Assembly: GCF_016919175.1 (NCBI RefSeq)
Contig: NZ_JAFFPU010000012.1
Coordinates: forward strand, 108,443 to 172,442
Reading direction: 5' to 3'
Length of the DNA stretch: 64,000 bases
From: Leptospira ainlahdjerensis
GTDB lineage: Bacteria; Spirochaetota; Leptospiria; Leptospirales; Leptospiraceae
The notes below the pieces were generated by a model. It was not told the DNA's origin, did no database searches, and was given only the letters and a program-made list of their open reading frames with translations. The position numbers and the translations under genes were made by a program. Positions within the stretch are counted from its first letter, which is position 1, and every line of letters begins with the position of its first letter. This document shows positions 57,423 to 64,000 of this stretch, piece after piece.

Positions 57423-59030
57423 ATGCAAATTCCGGATTATCAAATTCTAATTCAGTTTGTTTTGGAACACCCTTGGTCTTCCTTCTTCTCTGCGATCGGG
57501 ATTTACACTCTCATCGCGTTTCTACACGACGTCTTTCAAAAAAGACACGCGATCAAACACAACTTTCCTTTGGTGGGAAGAATCCGATATCTGTTCGAAA
57601 TGATCGGACCAGAACTCAGACAATACTGGGTCGCAAACGACAAGGAAGAAATGCCCTTCAACAGAGCCGAACGTTCCTGGGTTTATGCGACGGCTAAAAA
57701 ACAAAACAACAACTTCGGCTTTGGAACAACGGAATTGTTATACGAAGCCGGTTATCCGATCATCAAACACAGCACGTTTCCGTTTCCGGAATCCAAAGTA
57801 AAACATCTCAAGAACGATTCTTCTATGATCCCTTGTCTCAAAGTGATCGGAGAATATCATAATCGTAAAAAACCGTTTCGCCCTCCTTCCGTCGTAAACA
57901 TATCGGCCATGTCTTACGGTTCCTTGGGTAAGAATGCGGTTTCGGCTCTGAACAAAGGCGCGATGATGGCGCACTGTTATCAGAACACCGGAGAAGGCGG
58001 AATCAGTCCCTATCACAAGTTAGGCGGCGATATCGTTTGGCAGATCGGAACCGGATATTTTGGAACCCGAGATACGAAGGGAAATTTTTCACTCGATATG
58101 TTCGCACAAAAGATCCAGGAGAATCCTCAAGTAAGGATGATCGAAATCAAACTTTCGCAAGGAGCAAAACCTGGAAAAGGAGGAATTCTTCCCGGAAAAA
58201 AAGTAACGGAACAGATCGCAAAAATCCGTGGAGTTCCCGCGGGACAAGATTGTATTTCGCCTAACGCGCATTCTGAGTTTAGTACGGTGAGCGAACTCAT
58301 CGATTTTATCGAAAGACTCCATTCCGTGAGTGGACTTCCGATCGGGATCAAAAGCGCCATCGGAGAAATCAATTTTTGGAACGAACTCGCTGAGAGAATG
58401 AAAGAAACAAACAAGGGACCCGATTTTATCACGATCGACGGAGGAGAAGGTGGAACCGGAGCGGCCCCTCTCGCGTTTGCGGATCACGTTTCTCTACCGT
58501 TCAAGGTGGGTTTTGCGAGAGTTTATCAAATCTTTCAAAACGAAAATCTCTCCGAGAGAATGGCCTGGATCGGTAGCGGCAAATTAGGTTTTCCTGATAG
58601 AGCGATCGTCGCCTTTGCGATGGGATGCGACCTGATCAACGTGGCAAGAGAAGCGATGATTTCAATCGGCTGTATTCAAGCGCAACGTTGTCATACCGAT
58701 CATTGCCCCGCAGGAGTCGCGACGCAGAATCGTTGGTTGCAAGCCGGTCTGGACGTCGACCTCAAAGCGGAAAGAAACGCAAATTATATCAAAGGACTAC
58801 GCAAAGAGGTTCTTTCCGTCACCCACGCGGCGGGTTACGAACATCCGCTTCAATTTCGAGGAACCGATATCGAGATCAGCGCCGGTTTGAATATTTTTAA
58901 AACCCTCGAAACGATTCTAGGATATCAAAGAGATCACGTTCACTTTACAAAAATGTTGGATTACACGGATCATACTTATTTGGAAGAATATATGAACGGC
59001 CTTACCAAAGAAGAGCCCTCTGCTCGTTAA
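57423..59030 (+). CDS. FMN-binding glutamate-synthase-domain protein
   Basis: The ATG at 57423 is used; a GTG at 57408 is possible. The 535-residue protein has an N-terminal membrane segment (about 16-36) and the FMN/Fe-S TIM-barrel of glutamate synthase: ISAMSYGSLGKNAVSALNKG, TGEGGISPYH, TIDGGEGGTGAAPLAFAD and CHTDHCPAGVATQ, the last with cysteines of the 3Fe-4S cluster. The glutaminase domain and small subunit are missing. Such free-standing proteins are found in many bacteria, and their reaction is not clear. A membrane anchor here is noteworthy. Confidence 0.85.
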   Translation: MQIPDYQILIQFVLEHPWSSFFSAIGIYTLIAFLHDVFQKRHAIKHNFPLVGRIRYLFEMIGPELRQYWVANDKEEMPFNRAERSWVYATAKKQNNNFGFGTTELLYEAGYPIIKHSTFPFPESKVKHLKNDSSMIPCLKVIGEYHNRKKPFRPPSVVNISAMSYGSLGKNAVSALNKGAMMAHCYQNTGEGGISPYHKLGGDIVWQIGTGYFGTRDTKGNFSLDMFAQKIQENPQVRMIEIKLSQGAKPGKGGILPGKKVTEQIAKIRGVPAGQDCISPNAHSEFSTVSELIDFIERLHSVSGLPIGIKSAIGEINFWNELAERMKETNKGPDFITIDGGEGGTGAAPLAFADHVSLPFKVGFARVYQIFQNENLSERMAWIGSGKLGFPDRAIVAFAMGCDLINVAREAMISIGCIQAQRCHTDHCPAGVATQNRWLQAGLDVDLKAERNANYIKGLRKEVLSVTHAAGYEHPLQFRGTDIEISAGLNIFKTLETILGYQRDHVHFTKMLDYTDHTYLEEYMNGLTKEEPSAR

Positions 59031-59150
59031 GATGGAACCCAATGTGTTTCGAGTTCGAAAAAGAAATCGGATTCGAAGGAAGACCGGCTGGATTCTTTTC
59101 GTCTTGCCAACCCGCTTTTGTAGAAAAACCTGTACGAAAGCGGAGATCTC

Positions 59151-59879
59151 ATGTTTCAGTTTTCTTATTCATTTCAAAACGTGCTTACGGAAGCTCGCGA
59201 CATTCTATTCAAGCCGATTTCCTTTTTTAAAGAACTTCCAAAAACTAAGGAATCGATTCTTACCCTCTACTTTCGTTTTTTAACCTTCCTAGGATTTCTT
59301 TTTGTCGGCGCGGTTTTGAGTATGACTCTTTTTACCCCTCTGGATACGCCGCATCCGCCGATCTCGTTCCTATTTTTGGAAATGCCTCTCGCCTATTTTT
59401 TAGCGAGCTTTATCGTATTTCCTATATTAGGACTACTTTATATGCTTGTCTCCTGGATCTGCGGAGGAATCACGAATTGGAACCGAAATTTCAGAGCGAG
59501 CACGGCGGTGTTCAGCACATTCTGGCTTGCGATCATTCTCCAGAGTTTCGGCGGATTGATCCACGTTTATGTAGGAATCGGGATCGGAGTCGCGTTTACC
59601 GCCTACATTCCTTTTTTATTCTTCGTTGCGCTTACTTCGTATCTGGAAGCTCCGATCAAAAGGACAGCTGTGACACTCGCCGTTTTCACATCGATTCTAT
59701 TCTACATTCAATATTCAAGAATGGCCTCTTACATCGGCGATTATCAGTTGATCGAAAGTATGAACTCACACAAACCTCTTTCCAGAGAAGAAGAAGAACA
59801 AGGCGAACAAGAAGCCGCTGAGATCATTCGGAAAGCGATGGAAAAGGCCGAATCGGAAGGAAATCAAATCGAGGAATGA
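59151..59879 (+). CDS. Yip1-domain membrane protein
   Basis: A 242-residue protein with five predicted membrane segments (about 38-215) and a charged C-terminus rich in Glu (SREEEEQGEQEAAEIIRKAM). The start RDILFKPISFFKELP followed by a membrane segment is the pattern of bacterial Yip1-family proteins. GGAG precedes the ATG by 7 bases. The function is unknown; the thioesterase gene follows after a single base, so they are co-transcribed. Confidence 0.75.
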   Translation: MFQFSYSFQNVLTEARDILFKPISFFKELPKTKESILTLYFRFLTFLGFLFVGAVLSMTLFTPLDTPHPPISFLFLEMPLAYFLASFIVFPILGLLYMLVSWICGGITNWNRNFRASTAVFSTFWLAIILQSFGGLIHVYVGIGIGVAFTAYIPFLFFVALTSYLEAPIKRTAVTLAVFTSILFYIQYSRMASYIGDYQLIESMNSHKPLSREEEEQGEQEAAEIIRKAMEKAESEGNQIEE

Positions 59880-59880
59880 T

Positions 59881-60312
59881 ATGCCGAGAATTCAATTAGA
59901 ACTCCCTAATAAGTTTGTATGGTCCGTCGATCTGGACGTGCGAATTTACGACGTTAACTTTGCGGACCACCTTGCGCATGATCGAGTCATCTCTCTTCTT
60001 CACGAAGCGAGAGCCCGTTTCTTTTTGGAGCACAATTACAACGAACTCAATGTCGAGGGTCTTGGAATCATCATGACGGACCTAGCGGTCGTTTATAGGG
60101 CCGAAGCATTTTTTCGAGACAAGATCCGGATCGAAATTACAGCGGGCGATTTTAATGCGAGGGGATGCGATATCTATTATCGGATGTCTCACGCGGACGG
60201 CCCTGCGAATGGAAAAATCATTTGTGAAGCGAAAACCGGAGTCGTTTTTATGGACTATTCCACGCGAAAGCTGGGCAATCTTCCGGAAGGCTTTAGAAAG
60301 ATCTTTCCATGA
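59881..60312 (+). CDS. 4HBT-family thioesterase
   Basis: A 143-residue hot-dog-fold protein. DVRIYDVNFADHLAHDRVIS (about 19-38) is the region of the catalytic Asp/Asn and helix, LLHEARARFFLEH follows, and AEAFFRDKIRIEITAGDF is the central strand pair; this is the YbgC/4-hydroxybenzoyl-CoA thioesterase layout. It probably hydrolyses acyl-CoA. It starts one base after the Yip1-type gene stop and is followed at 15 bases by a 24-base perfect palindrome. Confidence 0.88.
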   Translation: MPRIQLELPNKFVWSVDLDVRIYDVNFADHLAHDRVISLLHEARARFFLEHNYNELNVEGLGIIMTDLAVVYRAEAFFRDKIRIEITAGDFNARGCDIYYRMSHADGPANGKIICEAKTGVVFMDYSTRKLGNLPEGFRKIFP

Positions 60313-60326
60313 TTTTTAAATTATCA

Positions 60327-60350
60327 TAATAATTGAATATTCAATTATTA
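60327..60350. repeat. Perfect 24-base AT-rich palindrome
   Basis: Twelve bases on each side of the centre at GAAT|ATTC are exactly complementary, without a spacer. It begins 15 bases after the thioesterase stop. It could be a bidirectional transcription end or a protein-binding site; no T-tract favours either strand. Confidence 0.75.
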
Positions 60351-60467
60351 CTTTTCTATCCGTAAAACGCAAGATTCAAGAATAGCATAAAAACGACCGC
60401 AAACCGCCTTTGAAGGTTTTGGATCGCAATTTCAAAGAATGAGCGGCGTTCTTTTCCAATTCCGAGG

Positions 60468-60486
60468 TTTTGTAGAAGCTCCTACA
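60468..60486. repeat. Dispersed palindrome copy
   Basis: TTTTGTAGAAGCTCCTACA type, in the repeat-rich gap. Confidence 0.6.
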
Positions 60487-60524
60487 GAATTCCAGGGTCC
60501 AATTGTTTCGAGGATCGCTCCGTA

Positions 60525-60544
60525 TTTGTAAGAGTTTCCACACA
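60525..60544. repeat. Dispersed palindrome copy
   Basis: TTTGTAAGAGTTTCCACACA; one inserted base relative to the consensus. Confidence 0.45.
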
Positions 60545-60605
60545 CCGCTACGGCAAGGGTAAGGCTTATCAACGTTCTGCGAAACTCCTCAGTTGAGTTC
60601 TATTT

Positions 60606-60624
60606 TTTGTAAGAGTTCCTACAA
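60606..60624. repeat. Dispersed palindrome copy
   Basis: TTTGTAAGAGTTCCTACAA, matches the consensus nearly completely. Confidence 0.7.
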
Positions 60625-60776
60625 CTTGCAAATTTCTGAACAAATTCCGAACTCCCACTTTCCGACCAGGGTTCGATTTTTCAAAAAAAAATCTTAAATG
60701 CGTGGCTCGAAGCCCCATAACCTAACCCTAAAGTTGAGAGGAGATAAGACAAGAAGTGTCCCGAGGAAAGGTGCTT

Positions 60777-60792
60777 TGTAGGAATTCCTACA
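60777..60792. repeat. Dispersed palindrome copy, perfect
   Basis: TGTAGGAATTCCTACA is a perfect 16-base palindrome. Confidence 0.7.
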
Positions 60793-61025
60793 TGAGAATT
60801 TTTTCTTGCAAAAAATTTGATTTTGTGATAGAGGAAAGTTTCCGGAATTTTTCCACCACCCTCCCCTCCACCCAAGATCAGGGCGGGGCGCGCGACTTTT
60901 ACGGAAGGGCGTCGGAGTTCCGACATATTCTTCTGAAGATCCAGACAACTTGTGGGTAAGAACATGCGAAGCCCTTAAGCGGAAGAAAGAACTCCGTTTT
61001 GGATCATCGTTCCAAAGTTGTAATC

Positions 61026-61041
61026 GTAAGAGCTCCTACAA
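61026..61041. repeat. Dispersed palindrome copy
   Basis: GTAAGAGCTCCTACAA, near consensus. Confidence 0.6.
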
Positions 61042-61100
61042 TGGAACAAAGATAAGGATTCGTATTCTTAGGAAATTCAGCGTCCTTTTGTATATTTCAA

Positions 61101-61120
61101 AATGTGTGAGATCCTACATT
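61101..61120. repeat. Dispersed palindrome copy
   Basis: AATGTGTGAGATCCTACATT; arms AATGTG and CTACATT keep partial symmetry. Confidence 0.45.
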
Positions 61121-61298
61121 TTCGTTTTCGGAAGTATCCCATTCTCAAGAAATCGAATCACGACGAAACTCGTTTTCCACGAACCAACCCGGAATTCTAA
61201 CGACAAACAAAGTCCTATCAATATTCTTGCGAACCTCAGAGACCGTGAGTCCGAAAAAAAATCAGAAGGACTTCGATTCGTTTCCAACGTTTTTCTTT

Positions 61299-62921
61299 TC
61301 AGACTTTCCAAGAAGTGAACATCTTCCCGATCATAAAGACTGAAAGTTTGGTTCCGTTGATCAGCCAAGAAATCGGATTTTTTGTGAAATTAAATCTCAT
61401 CGCCGCGAGAATCGCTTCGTAAGAATTTTTGTCAAACGGATACCACCAAATATTTCTCTTAGAAGGAATGATGTCCCAGTTCACAAGTTTCGGTTGTGTC
61501 ATCTCGTCGAAACCGAGCCCGGAATGAGTTCTTCCCAAACCGGAATCTTTCCAACCGCCCCAAGGAGTTTCGGATTGTCCGTGTGTGTAAAGATGGTCGT
61601 TGATCGTAGTGACGCCGGATTCCAACTTCTGAGCGATTTTTTTTCCAAGGCCGATATTTTTTGTCCAAACCGAGGACGTCAAAGCCATTGTGGAATCGTT
61701 TGCGAGTTCGATCGCTTCTTCGATGGTCTTGAATTTCATTACTGGAATGACCGGACCGAAATTTTCTTCCCTCATCAATTCCATCTCGTGATTTACGTCG
61801 ACCATCAAAGTAGCAGGATAAAAGAATCCCTTCGTATTTGCGGAAGGCCGGGATTGAGCGACAATCTTCGCGCCGTGTTTGATCGCGTCGTCTACTTGGA
61901 ATTTTACGGTATTCAACTGTTCTTCGGTCGTCATGGAACCCATATCCACGTCGAAGTTTACGTCAGCCCCGTGACGGATCGCTTTTGTTTTTGCCGAAAG
62001 TAAGTTTATAAATTTATCATATACTTTTTCTTGCACATAGACCCTTTCCACACCTCCGCAGGATTGACCTGCGTTCTGATAACCTGCCCAAGCCGCGCCG
62101 TTTGCCGCCCGCTCGAGGTCCGCGTCCTCCAAAACAATCATCGGATCCTTTCCCCCCAATTCCAGGGACAAGGGAGTTAACGTGTTCACCGCGGCGGTCA
62201 TCAGTGTTTTACCGGTTGCGACCGAACCGGTAAAAAAAATCTTATCGACTCGATTCTCAAAAAAAGTTTTGGAAACGGCTCCTCCGGAACCCACGATATG
62301 ATAGAATAAACCATCCGGAAGATTTCCGGCTTTTACGATCTGATCGATCGCCTGTCCGACAAGAATCGTAGACTGGGCGACTTTCAAAAGAATCGCGTTA
62401 CCCGCCATCAGACCCATTGCGATCTCTCCGAACGGAATCGAAAGAGGATAATTCCAAGGACTGATAATTCCAACAACACCGAGGGGCACTCGATGCAGTT
62501 CATTCTTCTTATTAAAAAATAAGAATGTGGACATCGGAAGTTTTTTCGGTTGAAGGTGATGTCTCGCATTCTTCGCATACCAATCCGCGGCGAGTGCGGC
62601 GGGAAGAACTTCCGTGGAGAGCGCGTCCATTCTTGACTTTCCGTTGTCCTTACTTACGATTTCCGCCAACTCTTCCGCGTGTTCTACGATATAATCCCGC
62701 ATCTTCAGAATGTGTTTTTTACGGACCGCAAATTTTGTTGAAGCCCATTGTTTCTGCGCTTCTCGCGCTTTGCGAAAAATCTCGGACATCTTTGTCAGAT
62801 CCGTGTTCGGAACCTTGCCAATTTCTTCCAAGGTTGCAGGATTCTGCGCCACCTGAAAACCGCTCCCGATATAAGTTTCCTTCGTTTTAGAGCCCGTTTG
62901 CTCCATTGTGCCGATAGACAT
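61299..62921 (-). CDS. Aldehyde dehydrogenase family protein with hydrophobic C-terminus
   Basis: The ATG at 62921 is preferred over 62927 because GGGAG then lies 7 bases upstream. The 540-residue product has the ALDH signature: ISPWNYP (about 153-159), the FFTGS coenzyme loop, LELGGKDP with general base Glu254, and NAGQSCGG with catalytic Cys288. The cofactor-side motif reads LLKVAQ where most ALDHs have LKPSE or similar. The C-terminal 30-45 residues (ISWLINGTKLSVFMIGKMFT) are hydrophobic, which may tie the enzyme to the membrane, as in fatty-aldehyde dehydrogenases. Substrate unknown. Confidence 0.9.
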   Translation of the reverse strand: MSIGTMEQTGSKTKETYIGSGFQVAQNPATLEEIGKVPNTDLTKMSEIFRKAREAQKQWASTKFAVRKKHILKMRDYIVEHAEELAEIVSKDNGKSRMDALSTEVLPAALAADWYAKNARHHLQPKKLPMSTFLFFNKKNELHRVPLGVVGIISPWNYPLSIPFGEIAMGLMAGNAILLKVAQSTILVGQAIDQIVKAGNLPDGLFYHIVGSGGAVSKTFFENRVDKIFFTGSVATGKTLMTAAVNTLTPLSLELGGKDPMIVLEDADLERAANGAAWAGYQNAGQSCGGVERVYVQEKVYDKFINLLSAKTKAIRHGADVNFDVDMGSMTTEEQLNTVKFQVDDAIKHGAKIVAQSRPSANTKGFFYPATLMVDVNHEMELMREENFGPVIPVMKFKTIEEAIELANDSTMALTSSVWTKNIGLGKKIAQKLESGVTTINDHLYTHGQSETPWGGWKDSGLGRTHSGLGFDEMTQPKLVNWDIIPSKRNIWWYPFDKNSYEAILAAMRFNFTKNPISWLINGTKLSVFMIGKMFTSWKV

Positions 62922-63034
62922 TTTCATTCTCCCTAGTTTCTCTTCTTTCCTCGTTTCTATAGACCATAACGTTTGTTCGGTGAGTCTATAGTACAGAGAG
63001 AATGGATTTTATAACAAGCGTTTTTGCAACCGGT

Positions 63035-63051
63035 CCTGGGGGCCTCCCGGG
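63035..63051. promoter_or_regulatory. GC-rich near-palindrome in a divergent promoter region
   Basis: CCTGGGGGCCTCCCGGG pairs with itself over its whole length (two G-T wobbles) around a central C. It lies between the aldehyde dehydrogenase and small-protein genes. A regulator site or a transcript hairpin is possible. Confidence 0.4.
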
Positions 63052-63065
63052 AATCTCCTATACAC

Positions 63066-63099
<34 letters not shown>

Positions 63100-63115
63100 A
63101 ATCGAGGGTTTTTCT

Positions 63116-63469
<354 letters not shown>

Positions 63470-63481
<12 letters not shown>

Positions 63482-63494
63482 TCCCGGCTTTTTT
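63470..63494 (+). terminator. Rho-independent terminator of the small charged protein gene
   Basis: GTCGGGG-TTTAA-TCCCGGC forms a seven-pair stem (two wobbles) followed by TTTTTTC; the stop codon TAA lies within the loop. It ends the single-gene transcript. Confidence 0.9.
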
Positions 63495-63839
63495 CTTTTC
63501 TAAACTTTCTCAAACCCCGTCCGAAAGAAATCTCACAAACGAAGAAATTTTTCTTTTTCCGAAGGTCCGTTTCCGTAGAAATCATACAAACTTAGAAATT
63601 TTCCCTCCTCAAAAAATCGTTCCCCTGTGGGAGCCCCTTACATCTAAAAACTTCTTCCGCAGAAAAATCCCAAATCCAAACATCCCTTTCGATCTTTGAG
63701 ATTCGACATTCTACGTCCGTACTTCCTTGAGTAATTTGTCAACTTAGAGAATATAAAGTCCATTTTGATTTTTAAGAAGACAGAATCTTCTTCCTCCGAA
63801 CAATCTTCCCGGAAACTTTTTTCGGGAGAATCGACAACA
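63482..63839. other. Gap of 358 bp before the oxidoreductase gene
   Basis: The first bases hold the terminator of the small protein gene, and 63624-63642 is a degenerate copy of the dispersed palindrome. The rest is AT-rich and shows no gene; the promoter of the downstream oxidoreductase is expected near its end. Confidence 0.5.
63624..63642. repeat. Dispersed palindrome copy, degenerate
   Basis: CCTGTGGGAGCCCCTTACA retains the GGGAG and TTACA features. Confidence 0.35.
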
Positions 63840-64000
63840 ATGGACCTCAAAGAAAAACACTATGATCTCATTCTGATTGGATCCGGTATCGGGGCGTTGA
63901 CCGTGGCTTCTTTGATGGCGCAATATCGGGATAAGAAAGTTCTGATCCTCGAACAACATTTTAAGGCGGGAGGATTCACCCACGTTTTCAAACGAGAGGG
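63840..64000 (+). CDS. FAD-dependent oxidoreductase, phytoene-dehydrogenase-like, partial
   Basis: The ATG at 63840 follows GGGAG with 11-base spacing. Only the first 53 residues lie in the window. They contain YDLILIGSGIGALTVASLMA, a Rossmann GxGxxG FAD-binding site, then VLILEQHFKAGGFTHVFKR, which is the typical start of CrtI/phytoene-desaturase-like and retinol-saturase-like proteins. The rest of the gene is outside the window, so the substrate cannot be told. Confidence 0.75.
   Translation, partial: MDLKEKHYDLILIGSGIGALTVASLMAQYRDKKVLILEQHFKAGGFTHVFKRE

Larger units (their letters stand above)
60313..61298. other. Repeat-rich gap of 986 bp between convergent genes
   Basis: No credible gene. 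It carries a perfect 24-base palindrome (60327-60350) and six copies of the dispersed palindrome (60468, 60525, 60606, 60777, 61026 and 61101). ORFs of 67-122 codons translate the repeats and low-complexity DNA. The ends of the thioesterase and aldehyde dehydrogenase genes flank it. Confidence 0.7.

Noticed and set aside
60710..60725. GGCTTCGAGCC-like string (minus strand) in the repeat-rich gap, resembling a tRNA T-loop
   Set aside because: The flanking bases do not form a T-arm stem, and no acceptor or anticodon arm is present.
60681..60965. 94-codon minus-strand ORF in the repeat-rich gap
   Set aside because: It contains VGIPT-type text produced by a repeat copy and has no family signature.

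Overview
The window looks like a chromosomal segment of a Leptospira species. The pointers are family content rather than a database match: a DUF1564 protein (a family I know only from Leptospira), several DUF1574-like SGNH proteins, many Leptospira-style lipoproteins with loose lipoboxes, and a heme locus (TonB receptor, HmuY-like lipoprotein, MFS permease, heme oxygenase, Fur-family regulator) that, from memory, resembles the hbpA/hmuO region of L. interrogans chromosome II. The base composition looks moderately AT-rich, but I did not compute it and cannot name the species or prove the replicon. I found no rRNA, intact tRNA, CRISPR array, transposase or prophage.

Layout. 1-9498 (minus strand): an apparent eight-gene envelope-glycan operon with a GT87-like and a GT4 glycosyltransferase, a PH-like membrane protein, a multi-pass GT-C-like protein and two consecutive MBOAT acyltransferase + SGNH/DUF1574 modules, the last gene cut by the window edge. 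9601-18116: queA, a Lon-type protease without a Walker A motif, a probable outer-membrane protein, a YbaB/EbfC protein, an M30-like metalloprotease lipoprotein, another lipoprotein and a leucine-rich-repeat lipoprotein. 18275-28716: heme/metal acquisition: lipoprotein, HmuY-like protein and TonB receptor on plus; MFS transporter and heme oxygenase on minus; then divergently a CobW/G3E GTPase, a Fur/Zur-type regulator and, coupled to it, an SGNH protein and a membrane glycosyltransferase-like protein. 29138-33834 (minus): htpX, and apt followed by an intact HtrA-like protease and a paralogue that has lost its triad. 34205-40936: an overlapping trio (CapD/WbpM-like dehydratase, SspB-like protein, NCS2-type permease), a small STAS-like/zinc-ribbon protein and a 709-residue protein I do not recognise.

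41501-53469: a GST-like protein, a haloalkane dehalogenase, an ECF sigma factor with two FecR proteins and a HAMP protein, a DUF547 protein, the DUF1564 protein, small membrane or secreted proteins, a GH5 glycolipid-hydrolase-like enzyme and a patatin-like lipase. 53855-64000: an MFS transporter, a CoA-transferase, a calcineurin-like phosphoesterase, an FMN glutamate-synthase-domain protein, a Yip1 protein, a thioesterase, an aldehyde dehydrogenase, a small charged protein and the start of a phytoene-dehydrogenase-like oxidoreductase.

Functionally, the window joins cell-surface glycan assembly and acylation, iron/heme and probably zinc homeostasis, envelope proteolysis and signalling, and lipid or CoA metabolism. 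A short imperfect palindrome of the form TTTGTARGAGYTCCTACAAA recurs about 18 times, mostly between genes and most densely at 60.3-61.3 kb.
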